Shown: piece after piece, positions 1 to 13,226 of the stretch
Position numbering within the stretch: the first letter of the stretch is position 1
Layout: each line of letters begins with the position of its first letter
Source: Leuctra nigra
Lineage: Eukaryota > Arthropoda > Insecta > Plecoptera > Leuctridae
Assembly: GCA_934045905.1 (NCBI GenBank)
Contig: OW203762.1
Span: 28,428,345 to 28,492,344 of the forward strand
DNA length: 64,000 bases
Direction of reading: 5' to 3'
Made by a program: the position numbers and the translations under genes
The notes under the pieces: model-generated
Seen by the model: only the letters and a program-made list of their open reading frames with translations
Told to the model about the DNA's origin: nothing
Databases searched by the model: none

Positions 1-1475
1 TGATTAACACACTTCTCTTACAGTAACGTTCCTGTATCTAATGTACCAACACAACATAATAAGTACATGAGATACCTTGGACAATACTGATTTCTTTAAA
101 TGAGTCAAAATAAATCAGATTAGAATACTTTTTATACAAAACGAAAAGGATTTGACATTTTACAACTGAGGTTAGGTTATGGTTGTTTGTTGGTTAAAGT
201 TCGTTCACGATAAGAATATCACTGACGTTTTAGTCGATCACGTCGTTCATTGGTCAGTCACTTGAACACTGCCCTGTCAATGGCAAGACTTTCTTCTTTG
301 TATTATTGAAATTGTATAAATTATGTCAAATACACAATTTTTAAAGTAGTAAATATTATAAAAATTCAATAAAATTGATTTATTTTTATCTACAGCCGTA
401 TTATACACATTTTTTGATTATTATATTGATATTTACATGTTTAGGCATACGTTCACTTGACTACGGTGTATTTGCTACGGTAGTACACGCCGCCATTACG
501 GCTTGCAATTCTAATCGTGAATGAACTTTAGTTCCTCCGTTCCTCTTTGTCCCTTCCTCCTCCCAGCCGAGTGCAAGGTCATTGACTAGCGCGCAATTTA
601 AAATTACTTGAAATCAGTTTTGACTTCAGCGATATTATAACACTTGTCACAAAGGGGCCACGAAGGTTCCTCAAGGAAGATATTTAATTTATAAATGTAT
701 TATAAAAAATTATATAAATTAAATAATTTCAGGTTTAAAATGAAAAGAATCATACAAAACAATAGGTATGCAGAAAAACACCGTGTCCCTTTGCTCCTTA
801 ACTGGACCCCAATTTTCAAGATTGCTCGAGTGCGCCCATAATCGAGAGCGACGTCCTGCCTAACAAAACAGCATTTAACCTGGGACGTCAGTTTATTATT
901 ATGTTTGGTCTGACATGAGGCGGCCATAAATCCTATGAAATTTGTCTCAAACGACCTCGAAAATACATCCCCCTGAGAGTTATAGAGCTGAATCCAGTGG
1001 CTGAAAATCCACACCATTTTTTAAAATTGATGGCAACATAGAAAATTATATATTATTATGTAGGATTGGTATATTTTTAAAGACTACTACCATGCTACTA
1101 CCTCTAGGATGCACTACTATTATTCTTTTACATACGAGATTCAAATCTCTTATTTTTTTTTTTATTAGGCGGAGATGAATCATGATTTCCTTCAGTTAAA
1201 ATTACATAAGGATTACATAAGATATATATATAGGATAGGAGTAGTATATAGGATATAAAGGAGTATATAGGATTACTGATTTACATAAGGAATTAATGAA
1301 GCTGAACTTCCATAATAGAATTTGTGAAGAAGCCATGCCATTGGCCAAGCTTTCAACGTGGCATTGCAGCACACAAAAATTTCATGTGGTTATCTGTCGC
1401 AAATTCGTGTTCATGGAAGACCAGCTTAATAGGTATCAATCATAGAGAACGTAGGCACATAATGAAGACATTCAG
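1..1475. other. Gene-free AT-rich flank
   Basis: No coding region is recognised here. Short open frames (for example a 105-codon frame on the minus strand at 700-1017) have no family features and look like chance. The stretch holds one inverted-repeat pair at about 195-530 and AT-rich low-complexity DNA around 1150-1280 (repeated 'ataggat'). Confidence 0.6.
195..530. mobile_element. Possible small inverted-repeat element (MITE)
   Basis: An approximately 23-bp inverted repeat with two mismatches flanks about 290 bp: 'taaagttcgttcacgat' near 195 and its near reverse complement ending near 530. No target-site duplication was recognised, so the ends are approximate and the family is unassigned. 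Confidence 0.35.
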
Positions 1476-1481
1476 TTTATT
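1476..1481 (-). terminator. Candidate poly(A) signal of the PSMB3 gene
   Basis: The plus-strand hexamer tttatt reads AATAAA on the minus strand, about 240 bases downstream of the PSMB3 stop codon. It is the first canonical hexamer I noticed in that direction; use is inferred. Confidence 0.4.
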
Positions 1482-1718
1482 GGAGACATCAAATGGTATA
1501 AAAAAATGGAACATAGGTAAGTGTTTTGAATAATATTCGAAACATCTAGAATGAAATAATTGAGGTACCTACTGTCAATGTCAAATAACTGATTTTCAAT
1601 AGTGAAGTTGTGTGAAATAGTATTGTTTTGAGAATACAAATCAAATTTCTTGAAGGTAGGGAATTTATGTTCAATAAATTTGAGTGAAGCCAGGCATAAT
1701 GATACTCCTTTACTCAAA

Positions 1719-2336
1719 TTAATCCATACGCGTTTTCAACGTCTTCACAGTGACTTTATCTTTTTCGATCAAGTGAATGACGGCACCCCAACCAGACACT
1801 GCATCCCTGTCGAACGCGTTCATGAGCGCTTGCGAGATTGTCTCGAAGAGATCATCTGGCTCCATATCCGGTTCCCACAATGCTTCACACATACCGTAGA
1901 GTTGTTCTGAGCAGGTTCCGGCGACGACAAAATCATTTGGCTCATTGGGGCAGCCAATAAGATCCATATTGCAAACGTACGGCTCGAATGTATCTGGAGC
2001 TAAACCAGCAATCACAGGCTCAACGAAGAAAGGACCAAAACGCTTCTCATACAACATATTTGACACCATGTGAGTGAACGTTTTAGGCTTCATCTTGCGA
2101 TTTTCTTTCAATTCGTACAAGTTGACACGGAAACGGAGTTTCTCGAAGACTGTTTGTGTGTCGGTAGCCAGGCCAGGTAAACCGATATAGAGGTGTGATC
2201 CCATTTTAAAGATCTTCTCCATGTCCTCTGCCAAGGTTTGGGTTTGGATTCCAAATCGCCGATCTGAAGCTATGGCCACACAACCCTTTCCCTTCATGGC
2301 GACAATAGCACCACCATTATATGCTAAGATTGACAT
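1719..2336 (-). CDS. PSMB3: Proteasome subunit beta type-3 (PSMB3), intronless
   Basis: The protein is 205 aa, the normal length of the family, and aligns end to end with animal beta-3 subunits. It starts MSILAYNGG and ends LKTRMD. Recognisable blocks are [16 protein letters not shown] near the N-terminus, [10 protein letters not shown] and PVIAGL in the middle, and [22 protein letters not shown] and RDAVSG motifs toward the C-terminus. Beta-3 is a structural subunit of the inner ring of the 20S core particle and is not one of the three catalytic beta subunits. It works in the cytoplasm and nucleus in ubiquitin-dependent protein turnover. The whole coding sequence is one uninterrupted exon. 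The first ATG gives the family N-terminus, so the start is secure. An intron in the 5' UTR is possible, since a cttttgtag acceptor-like sequence lies just upstream of the ATG. No damage is seen. Confidence 0.97.
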   Translation of the reverse strand: MSILAYNGGAIVAMKGKGCVAIASDRRFGIQTQTLAEDMEKIFKMGSHLYIGLPGLATDTQTVFEKLRFRVNLYELKENRKMKPKTFTHMVSNMLYEKRFGPFFVEPVIAGLAPDTFEPYVCNMDLIGCPNEPNDFVVAGTCSEQLYGMCEALWEPDMEPDDLFETISQALMNAFDRDAVSGWGAVIHLIEKDKVTVKTLKTRMD

Positions 2337-2950
2337 TATAATACTACAAAGAGTCAGATATTTAGCAAATAGAGTTAATCAGCAAACTACAGACACAAAA
2401 TAACCTCCAAATAAATGGAAAAGATGACTTGCCGATGGATGACAGTCAAACAACCGATTTTTTCACACCACACACACACGGTCCAGCAAGTCACCCAAGT
2501 CACGGCCCGGTAGTGTAATAAGCAGTCAAACCAACATTGCAAAACCAACTTTAACTTAAGCGGGAAATTTTTAAAACAATTTTCGCAATTTCTTCTTATT
2601 TTGTACTACTTTTACATGGAATTTACATTTTCTTGTGACATGCATCCATTTAATTTTATATAAATACAAAATATATTTATTACGTTAACTAAACACAATC
2701 TCTTGATAAAGGGAATAGAATATACAAAAAGGCTCAATTTTCTAAAATTTTACTGCAATTTAAAGCAATAAATCAAACGTCTACTGATTACCTCAAAAGG
2801 CTTTACACCTTTAAAGTAGAGTATTTACGACCAAAATATATTAATAAATCATAATTCATACATGGAACAATCGTAACAATATTTTAATGACCTTGTGGTA
2901 CCCGAGGCCCGATCTGTGGACAGGACTTTTCTTGAAAAGCTAGTATTTTG

Positions 2951-3568
2951 CAGGGTTGGGTAAGTTACCAAAAATAAAGTAACTTTAGAAAGTTACGTTA
3001 CTTTCTCAAAAAAAGTAACTAGTTAAAGTTAAAGTTACTGAGAAAATATAGGTAACTGAAAGTTACATTTTCTACGAAAGTTACTATGAAAGTTACTCTG
3101 ATAAAAAATGATATTTTTTAGGGAAAACTTGACAACGGGGTGGCAGTAACCACTTGACATTATTTGGACTGGCCATGTATCAATGCGCTGGGGGGTGGGG
3201 GGGGGGAGAGGAGGGGGAGACCGGATAGATGACCATTTCATTTCGCATGTAGAGCAAGCTAAGACGAAAGGAGGGGAAGGGTTGGTTAGGGTCGCGCGTT
3301 CTCAGGTAAGCAGGAAATTAAATGATTTGATGCGTGCTAAATTTAGACACAGGTAAAATGTTTGGTTTACAATGTCAAGTTTTCCCTCAGGAGAGAAGGT
3401 ATAACGTGTTCTAAAGTAACTTTCTTGGTAACTTTTAAAAATCAAAAAGTTCCCGTAGAAAAAGGAACTTAGGCGTAATTAAGTTACCAGGTTTAAAAAG
3501 TATTGAGTTACCATAAAAGTTACTGAAAAAGTAACGCGTTACTTTTGTTAAGTTACTACCCAACCCTG
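2951..3568. mobile_element. hAT-like non-autonomous transposon with 8-bp TSD
   Basis: This 618-bp element has terminal inverted repeats that start cagggttgggtaagttac on the left and, read inward, cagggttgggtagtaact on the right. Both ends are flanked by the same 8 bp, gtattttg (2943-2950 and 3569-3576). The 8-bp duplication and CAGGG-type ends are the signature of hAT transposons. Inside are many degenerate copies of 'aaagttact' in both orientations and a G-rich run near 3190-3230, and no transposase reading frame. It lies between the PSMB3 and GTPBP genes. Confidence 0.9.
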
Positions 3569-6500
3569 GTATTTTGCAAACCCCTTTTAAGCTTGATTTA
3601 CACGGGTCAATGTATTGATCAATACATTGAATTCAAGAGGCTGTCAAGCTCAATCAAGCTTAAGTCAACCCAAGAGAAAGGCTCAGCATAACAATGGGGC
3701 ATTGTGCGCATGCAGGTAAAGTAGGAAATGGCAAAATAAAATTACCCTTCTCCAATACACAGATCGCCTGCTGGTCACTTCAACGTCACAATAAAATTGA
3801 AAACTCAAAAGCTTTTTGTCCTCTATAGGGTTACAGGGTATAGGGTTATTTAAAAATTAAATGTACTATGTACAATTTTTCCAGTTCAAGACAAAACAAA
3901 TTTTATTTCAAAATTAAATTTTATAAGAAAAGAACACATTACTAGGCTATTAAATTTATACAGGGTTGTTTGCGTAACTGTGTGCTAATGGAATATTCTG
4001 CGATTTAGTGGTGAAAAATATAATAATAATATTAGGTATAGAAACTCGAGCCACGAAGATTTCACCACCTCGCGTTGACATTCCCAAATTATAGGCACTT
4101 AATTTCATCATCCAACTAGTGCATTTTTTCAGAAGCACATATAGCAGAGATGTTTAGTTCACCTGATAATGGGACTGGATTAAATAATCAAAATGTCTAT
4201 TTTCTGCATACTACTAGGTAGAAACAGAATAAAAGGCAAGAAATAATTGGCACTAAACCAGTCTCATAATCTTAACACTCGAAAGAGAAGATGTGCAGAA
4301 GATAAATGTTACCGGATTGGTGAAACCATTAAATAAAATAAAAATATACATCCATTTTAGTAAAATGACATTAAAAGCAGCCAGTAAGTAAGCAAGTAGA
4401 CTATCAGTACTATAATAATAAATATATGAGATAAAACAAAGTTTTAAAGATTTTATAAAAGCAATACAATAGTGTAATCTATGAATTGACAAAGGTACGT
4501 ACCGGGACATAGGTACGTATCAACACTGCACAAAGCCAATATTAATTTAATGTTATCATAAAATTGTCATATGAGCCTCACAGAGGTTAGCTTGAATGTA
4601 CACAGCAATATCGGACACAAATCTGCATCAAATGTTGAACTACAATGCATAACTCAGTTTAAACTAGGTAATTTACTATCTATCAGTTTGTCAGAAAACT
4701 AAAATATAAACTATAAAGTAACACTTAGTAAAATTAGTTTGGCACAAAGTATTTGAAACTATGTGCAGATAATCCAATAATGTGCAGAAACACTTTACAA
4801 ACAAACACTTTATACAGAAATTAAAGGATGTAGCAGGTAGGCATTAATACCTGTATTACAAAGTAGCAAATGATAACTTATCTTACTATACTATCAAGTA
4901 TTACCTAAATACCTATAAAAGATTATGTAAGAAGCGTTTCATTGGGTAAAGTTCAATATTTTCATATTATGTACCATTCAGGTACCTAACATAGAAGGTA
5001 GACCCACATTTACTTGAATATAAGACGCACCCATGAATTGAGTGTTTATATTTAAAAATCACTTTGCGTGCCAGTATACAGTGAAAAAGTTAATAAAAAA
5101 CATTATGTGCTTTCTGAGAATCTCGTACAACTTTAACTTGAGAATATTGAACAATCATTTTGTAGTATATGTGATCATTTTGTAATTAATTATTTACATA
5201 AATCTTAGCTTGGCAAAGGTTACCTAAATTACCTACTTCTAGAAAATTCACCAGGTTTTGATAAAGCAGCTTAAGACCCATGCTATGCACGATTAACACG
5301 GAAGTTTGTCATGAATCATGATACTGCGATTACTTTCATTCAACAATGGCGAAATAATCTGGTTAAACAATATACTAGGGATGAAACACAACTGCTGATG
5401 AATTGATGAAGGGTCGAAGGCTTACAGAAAATAAGATGTGAAATATCATTTTCAAGTTCAAGACAAACATCCCGTTGAGCTCAATGTAAACATGGAGTGC
5501 ATTTAAAAGTTATTTCTTTTTATTTTGAGACAATATGACACGCCAATGTATTTTTAATTAAAAGTGTCTTACATGCGAGCAATTAAAATATTTTTCACTT
5601 TTATTTGTATATAGTCTAAAACAAAATTATAGGTCTACAAGAATTACAGAATTATGCACCTGATAAGACAGTGTACACCAGTAATGAACAGGTGATACTA
5701 ATTGTTACGAACATATTAAATCACCACGACAATTTAGTTTGAGATTTCTGAAACACAGCCAACTTCCATTAAGAGCTGGTTTTGGTTCCCTCCCTCCCTG
5801 ACAATTTAGTTGGCAAAAAACATTTAAATATTTATGTATACCAACAAGATGAATTGCCTGGGAAGTCTTAAAACCAACTCTAAGAATACTTCTATTTTGT
5901 TTGCTCTTATACCATCCCTGATTCAGACTCATCATAATGCTATACGACTGATCTACAATTGATTTGGATCAGTCATATTCGCAGCACAGCCAGACAGAAC
6001 TGTTCTCAGTCAGTTCTCAGGTATCAACATATTACGTCATTTCAGCAGACAGCACTGGCTCGAGAATGGGGCCTAAGCAAAAATGTGCTCGTAGGTATAT
6101 TTATTTAAAACACCAAAATTGCATTGTAGAGGACTGTTTTGAAATAAATATTAAATAGCCTCATTAAGTAAGTTTTATAGATATAATAAAATGAGGATCA
6201 TAGATACCTACAATACTATTTATAGTAAATTTAAAAGGAAATCACGCAGACAAATTGGGGTGCCAGAAGCTGTGTCCACATTTTGTGCATTTTGAGTCTT
6301 TTCAAGTATAACCAATTTTTTGAAACTGCTAATGGCAGACTTGCGATAGAAAAAAAAATGCAGAGCGCAAAAATGGTCTATTAGGACGCAGCTTTACCCT
6401 CTCCCGGCCTAGGTAGCAAATTGTGAACTACCTTGTTTTCAATACTGGGGCGGGGTTAAAGTAGGTATTGCACGAGGCACTAAAATAACTCGAGCCAACT

Positions 6501-7223
6501 CTGTCATTAGATCAGTATTCTCCAACTCAACTAACTACTCGGCAGTCACTAATTCCTATATTAGTCACGAAATTTAAGTTCCAGTGTACTATGATGGACA
6601 TTATTAATATGTACAACATACCTATACTTGGCTTTCCCGGAACACTTGATTTTCAATTACACAAATCTACGAAAAGCGAAAGAGGAACACAATATGTTCC
6701 ATGAAAAACACATGTACCTACTATATAATTAAAATATTTAAAATAACCGAGTTGGCAGAAGTAGTGTATAAAGCAATATAGCAATGTTTATTTTTATTTT
6801 TCACAAAGTTCCCTAGAAATTGAAAAAGAATATTGACAGTTGCTTCTGACAACACTTCAGGTAAGAAACTAAAATGCATCTCAAGAGTCATCATAGCAGA
6901 TGAACGTTCCACTATTTTGGGGTTGCATTGAAAAATAAATGTAGGAACATGCTACGTAGTCCAAAATTATGTGTTTCAATTTTCAAACGCTCTCAATCAT
7001 ACTATGACAAAGCGCACAATTTTGGAGTCCTTGATTGTTCACATCATATTCCTATACAGAAATACTCCTGCCATAATTAATTTTACATGAAGATGAGGAG
7101 AATCCAAACCGATGTACCTGTATTGCAGCGAAAGATTGACTGCCTACCGATATTCTCACTGCTTTCAGCAAATGTGTGATATTGAAAATCAAATTCCATC
7201 TCAAAACAAAGGACTTACAATCA
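3569..7223. other. Intergenic region without recognised gene
   Basis: About 3.6 kb between the 5' side of PSMB3 and the 3' end of the GTPBP gene. I recognise no coding region. It is AT-rich. Near 5022-5040 is an isolated 'ataagacgcaccc' motif that resembles the terminal repeat of the element at 10277-10961. A minus-strand AATAAA (plus strand tttatt, 6787-6792) about 430 bases beyond the GTPBP stop could be its poly(A) signal. Confidence 0.5.
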
Positions 7224-10200
7224 TCAATCCATTTCCAGAGGAAATATCTGCGTTATCTTGCCTACACCTTTAGTCCGCCCCTCGCGAAACAGCAGCCGCT
7301 GGCCGACTTGGACGTACTCGGGATGCCGAGCAAAGCGAAAGAGAGCAGAGGCAGTGTCGTTGGTGTGGATACCGCCCCGGGCCATGATGCCCTTGATCAC
7401 AGCAGTCTGACACACATTGCCGATGTGAACCGTTGTCTGGAAGCCGGGGTGGATGCTCGTTGAGTGGAACAGCACACAGATGGTAGCCTGAGGGTAGACG
7501 AATGATGTTAATTAATGTAAAACAAAAATCCACATGGATTAAACTTTACACTGGGACTGATATGACAATCTAAAAATGTTATTAAAATTTAATGAGGAGA
7601 ATATAGGACAATCACTTTTGATACCTAATGCTATTCCAATGTCAACTCATCTTACTTATAGTTACCCAGTTCTGTCTGTGTGTCTGTCTGTCTGTCTGTC
7701 TGTCAGGAACGGTTGCGCGCTTCGATTTGACATTGGTATTTATTGAAAACTATAACTAAGATGGAGGCGTTTTATTGCCATCATGTCTAAAATTACATCT
7801 TCTGCCTTTTGTGAATAAATTAATACATAACCGAAACTCACCTAAGACGAGCACCTTATCCTTTTGTAATTATAATAAATTCATAATAAGATACTAATAC
7901 GGTCTAAACCAGCACATGACATTAAAAACGTCATCTCGGCAAGAAACTTCAAATGTTTTTTTTCTTATTTTCTCTTGCTCTGAATTTCGTAGGCCGTGAA
8001 CATGATCAAACCAAAGTCGATGGAGTTATATTATACATTTTCTTGGGAAATAATTTTCCTTCGTTTCTTATTTACTAAGAGTGGTGTGTATTGAGTCATG
8101 TAAACGACGTCAAGTTACTGTTGGTAATGTTTTAAACATCAATGCTTAAATTTTTACATTGCATACTGATAGGTACCTTAGAGGCAGATGGGCGGAAGTC
8201 AATTTTAATGATTCTTAAAGTGATCTCAATAACCAGTAATTCTGAGCTGAATTCTTCATCCAATCATATTTGTAATGGTGACATGGGCCTTCTGTAAGGG
8301 TACCTATACTTCAATATAACTGTATTTGTTAACATCAGTCCAATGGTAGGTACTTATAGAGCTTGATTACCATTCCAAAAGTGTGCACTGAGAAATCCAA
8401 AACATATGACCTTCCGCTCTTATACCTACCTCTGACCTCAGAGAAACGGATATAATGAAGCTCACCATGCATTCATAGTTTGCACGAGCTTCATTTGTTT
8501 TTCATCAACAATGTAAAAAAGTAAATTTCAACCATTTTACAGATGTCAAGTCGATTAATGCTAATTATAAGCGGTTAATCAAAGATATTTGGTATATGAG
8601 GTGGTTTTATACCCATAAGAATTTCTTCTGCAGTTTATTGCACAGGTAACCATTATATCACCACAATACCGAAACACAGATTGACAGCCGTTCTGACACG
8701 TTACACCAATATGGCCTCTCAACAATGAGATGATGTCACGTGCAAACTATGAATTGGTATCACAAATAAAGAATGTGTCGTGTGTATCGGGTCACGATAT
8801 CAACTTCACCTATATTTTAACGGCGGGCGCATTATTACACTATACATTTTCTTAATTTTCTTACTAATACTCATGGTCATGTTTACATTTGAAGTCTTAT
8901 GTAATTGATTTACCATAATAGGTATGATTAAATTGCCTTCCTTCGTACCTAATTTACGTATTTTGTTGGGCATTTGGTCTGTTAATTACGTAACGTGTGT
9001 ATTAACGACGCACAATCTGCTGACAAACATTGCTGTCTTTTTATATTTAATATTTATGCATACCTCACTGGTGCGCATTGGTCATGTTATACATGACGGG
9101 ACCCTCTAGTATCCATAAGAAATACCTTGATTAGCAATTTTGGTTCCAATGCAAATTTAAGAATTACTGAGGGTATACAAACCTCCTACGGAAACAAAAA
9201 TTGCATAGAAGAGTTCGCATACAATAGTTAATGGAGTAATGTCCAATTTTTGTGTCTAGAGGGTGGCCACACCATTAAAAGATAAAAAAGATAAGATAAA
9301 TAACTTGGTACAATTTGAGGTGATCTAGATATTTGTGAATGCATACCTGGAAGTAGAAGCATCCAGCTGGCTCCAGCTCCGGACTTAGAAGCACCATACC
9401 GTTCCGAAGACCTCGCACCTCCTGGGCCAGCCCTATCGACGCACTCTGGCTTGCATGAACCACTCGACACGGAGTCTTATTCCGATGAACAGTCGACACC
9501 AGCACCGGCATGAATTTGCCATCATCGAAGGGACCTTAATAAAAAATAACATTTGTTAGAATTATATCAATTATTACTACACTCCAACTAATTCAACTAT
9601 TTTCTTAGGTTTTTAAGATTGAACTACGTTAGTAATTCTTGCATAAACTTACCAATACACATCTTAGAGCCCTCGGTAACAACTCCCTTTGTCAACAAAC
9701 CGCAGACAATGGTACCAACCTCTGGCACACGAATAGTCTCGTCAATTTGAAACTCGGCTAGTTCCTGGAAACAAAACATATGGGTATACATTTAATTTAT
9801 GGTTTTACTGATGAGTTTAGTTGATATTTCAGAGTATACACAAATAGGTGTTACCTGCCCCAACCTCTCCTTCTCCTTCAGGCTAATACCAGGTGGCAGC
9901 ACATGCAGGTACTTTGTGAGCAACTCGAGGCCTTCGCCTGTCACGCTCGATACGCAGAAGATGGGGACGACATTTGAAGAAAGCTGGTTGCAGCTGGCAG
10001 TGAACACATCATCTTCATTTCCAACTATCAGGGGAACCTGACAAAATAAACTCAAATCAGTACAGACTTTAATTACACTGCGTTTCACATTTGGCTGTCC
10101 GGTAAGATATTTTGAATACCCCTTGTCTGAGAGAGAGAGATGGTCTTGGAAGACCGCGCGATCGCACACAGCGACTGAGGGATGGACAAAAAACCTGTTA

Positions 10201-13200
10201 TTTGCAAAATTAGGGACCACGTCTGATGGACAGCTAAATGTGAAATGCAGCATAGATACTAATTTTACAATTGCGGTATTAACTCGTGTATAAGACGCAA
10301 TTATATGTCAATATTTTGATTCTGAAAACGGCCCTGCATCTTATACACGCATACCAAGCTTTTTTCCCAGTAAATCCAAGGTGGATGTTTGTAAACAGAG
10401 CTGTGGTAGACTGCCACATGTTGTCTATCTCTGCCTTTCCCTCTCACTCTGTCTGGACTACTCATACTGTGTCTAGACACAACACTATTAACATATTACA
10501 TTTTTGCAACAAAATGTTTTCCCTTGCATTTAGATCAGGAGACAAAATATATGTTTACGTCTGAAAAACATTGCTCTGACAGACATAAAATAGACAAAAC
10601 ACTGTTGAATGGCGATCTTAATGGAATGGGAGGAGAGGAGTTGGGTTTGTTTTGGAATGCAGAGGAAAGGCAGGTGCATGCCTCTTAAAGCAAGCAACAG
10701 CTGCTGGGAAGAGACTCCCCTCCCCCCTTTCTCAGAAGCAGGAAATTACTGTTTGTTTACAACAAGTTGGCAGTGATTTTCATTCAAATAGCTCAGTTAG
10801 CTGGAAAACCAACATTTAGATGGATATCATGTATACAAACACACAATGTTTTTCATCATTTTACTGCGCCTTATACAAGCATGCTAAGTGTTTACTTAAA
10901 ATATACTTCTCAAAACAAGGGTGCGTCTTAGACACGAGTGCGTCTTATACACGAGTTAATACTAGATTATTGTTAATTCACTCTCTTCAAGATTTATCTA
11001 ATCTTCTTCACTTCCGAAATACTCTTACGCTGCATTTCTTCACAAAAACTCAAACAAGTCGATGCCCCAATATTATACTGAGACATCTCCAAAATCCTAG
11101 TTTTGAGATAAATCGAATATATATAAGATTTCAATATGATGTCCCAGTAGTATAGAATTGTGACATTTTGCTGAAACATACATTAGGTACCTAAGGCTAT
11201 TTTAATAGACAACTTGAGATGTCTTGGTATAGAACTGGAGAACTGGGGTCAGTTTAATAGAGAGATGTCCGCAATCTCTTGAAGGCAAATGAAACTAAAA
11301 GATATCACAGTACTATAGTACTGGATAGAGCTTGAAATTCTAAATCCAAAGATATATAATTTAATTTTTTAATTTTTTTGAGATGTCTCAGTAGGTACAC
11401 TCGGCCAAACAAAACTTGAACGTTGACCAAATTTGAATGACTGCTGGTCATGTCCCATAACCAATCAAAGCTTGTTATTATCATTGAAATGTGAGGTCAC
11501 CTACTAGAGTGAGACAATGAGATTGCTTAGACTGACTTCTGATGGTGCGATCTTACATTTATCAGCCTATCAGATTTATTGAACGTTCAAGTTTTGTTTG
11601 GTTAAGTGTACCTATAAAACTGGGGCATCGAAGTATCATATTCATTAATCTTTCCGGTCATGTAAAATGTACATTTTGCACTTCAAATTATTTAGCACTG
11701 GCTCTTCCAAAAACATATACCACCTAAGTGAAAAAAATGTCATATCGATTATCGAATGTCATTTTTTTAAAAATTAAAACCCGAGTTAAATTTTTAGAAG
11801 TTTCTATTACATACAGAACAAAAAAGTGTATCATATTTGAAGTACTAGTTACCTTTCGACTGCCCGCAGTCTTCAGTACAGCCGCTAGACTTGTCAGCGT
11901 CTCATGGGGAGACGTCACGTCTATCTTGGTGACGACGATGAAGAACGGCATGTCGAGAGCGATGACTAGAGCCAGATGTTCGCGGCCCATCTCCACGACA
12001 CCCGCACTGCCGCTGACGACCAACATCGCGTGGTTCGGAGAGTAGCCGGTCAACCCCAGCACCGTTGTCCGCAGATACTTCCGATGTCCAGCCAGGTCCA
12101 GGAATGTAATCAACTTGGTAGAACTTTCACAGATCTCCTCAGCAGTCATCAGCTCACTGTAGTTGATTACTTGGCCCTAGAGGAACAAAAGCATTTAATG
12201 AAAATGGGGATCATGATTGTGTAACATAGCATTAAAAAGTAAAGAGTAAAAAGTTGAAACTAGCATTATTTCCACCATCTTTAATGTAGGTACTCAATAG
12301 GCATAGCTAGGTAATGAATTGAAATGAAAATCAAATAACATCCAATAAAGTGTAATTAATGTTGTTACGTATTTTAGAAATTAAATTGAACCCACCTGAG
12401 AGTCGAATCCAAGTATCTCGTGCGAAATAGAAGACGTTCTCCCAGATTGCACCTCGTGAAGATGCCTGAACATGTTCAACCTCGCTCGGCCTCTTCCGTT
12501 ATCCAACTGGCCCTGAGTCATGACTCCGAGCAGAGTTGACTTGCCGACGTCTGCGCTTCCCATCACCGCCACTCGTACCTCGATGCTGTGTTGGTCGTCC
12601 GGCACCTTCCTCACCAGCACTTCGACGACCTTGCGATCATTCTCGTCGAGTATGCGCTCTCGCAGCACTGTCGTGGAGGCGCCGAGCTTCGTCGCCATCT
12701 GTTGCAGGGTTTGCAAGCTGGCAGTCATCTCGTACTCGCCCAGACCTGTCAGAATTCCGCTGTCCTCGACTCCGATCTCGTAGATTGCTTCCCCTTGGCC
12801 TTCTCGCAGTCGCCATTTCATCTGCAAATGATTCATTTTAAAACATGTCAAATAGGTGCATTTATTTTGAAAACACTGTTTGTTGTGAATAGACATTTTG
12901 TTTACAATTTTTTTTTTATGAAAAAATATAATTTGTAGGATATTTCTGTGGTTGCAATTTATGATATCCTTAGAATTACCACTAAGTATAATTGGTTTAA
13001 TATAGCATTGCAAATTGTTGGTTTTAATTAAATATTACTAGATACTGACCTGAGTGACTAAATGTTCAAATCTCTGTTTGGAAGGGCTGATTAGCTTCAA
13101 TTTATACTCAACGTTGCCGAGTTGCGGCTCTGGAGGTAGTTTGTCAGAGTTTTGATAAGTGTCTTCATCATAATTGTCCACCGACTCGTCAGAAGTCGAA

Positions 13201-13226
13201 GGATCAAATAGCCCAAGAAAATCCAT
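7224..13226 (-). CDS. GTP-binding protein of the GTPBP1/GTPBP2 family, 7 exons
   Basis: Coding exons on the minus strand are 13226-13050, 12821-12396, 12176-11853, 10037-9855, 9764-9653, 9534-9347 and 7487-7224. All junctions are GT-AG and phases close to give 557 aa. The first 59 residues are acidic. The translational GTPase core has a P-loop GSADVGKST at about 147-155, the switch-II DLAGH at 228-232 and TKID at 284-287, the family's form of NKxD. EF-Tu-like beta-barrel domains II and III follow, ending with the block LLFREGRTKGVG. Known family members are EF1A-like GTPases linked to mRNA decay and ribosome rescue; their role here is by homology. A 5' UTR intron is indicated by an acceptor (ttgctttgcag) nine bases before the ATG. 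The C-terminus is shorter than in vertebrate GTPBP1; a GTAAGT just after the stop may mark a 3' UTR intron or an alternative end. I cannot separate GTPBP1 from GTPBP2. Confidence 0.92.
7673..7704. repeat. (TCTG)n microsatellite
   Basis: A run of tctg units in intron 6 of the GTPBP gene. Confidence 0.9.
8471..8754. mobile_element. Possible MITE with 16-bp inverted repeat
   Basis: attcatagtttgcacg at 8471-8486 is repeated as its exact reverse complement at 8739-8754. The two lie in intron 6 of the GTPBP gene. No coding content and no clear target duplication were found, so the element limits are uncertain. Confidence 0.4.
10079..10249. mobile_element. 171-bp MITE in GTPBP intron 3
   Basis: The terminal inverted repeat is about 22 bp (tgcgtttcacatttggctgt at the left, the reverse complement with two mismatches at the right). 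It lies just upstream of exon 4 on the minus strand and has no coding capacity. The target duplication is unclear. Confidence 0.6.
10277..10961. mobile_element. MITE with 23-bp perfect TIR, TA-flanked
   Basis: The sequence tattaactcgtgtataaga(cgca) at 10277-10299 recurs as an exact reverse complement at 10939-10961. If the outer TA is a duplicated target, this fits the Tc1/mariner/pogo superfamily. It is non-coding inside intron 3 of the GTPBP gene. Related 'ataaga(c)gc' motifs occur near 5022, 10921 and 40240. Confidence 0.7.
11392..11614. mobile_element. MITE, copy A of a family also at 41518-41716
   Basis: The imperfect TIR of about 32 bp begins taggtacactcggccaaac. Interior blocks such as gaatgactgctggtcatg, gaaatgtgaggtcacc and tgatggtgcgatct are shared almost unchanged with the copy in TOP3A intron 5. 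No coding capacity. Confidence 0.8.

Noticed and set aside
700..1017. 105-codon minus-strand frame in the left flank
   Set aside because: No homology features, biased AT composition and no splice or promoter context.
12520..12938. Plus-strand frames of 87-116 codons
   Set aside because: Shadows opposite GTPBP exon 2.
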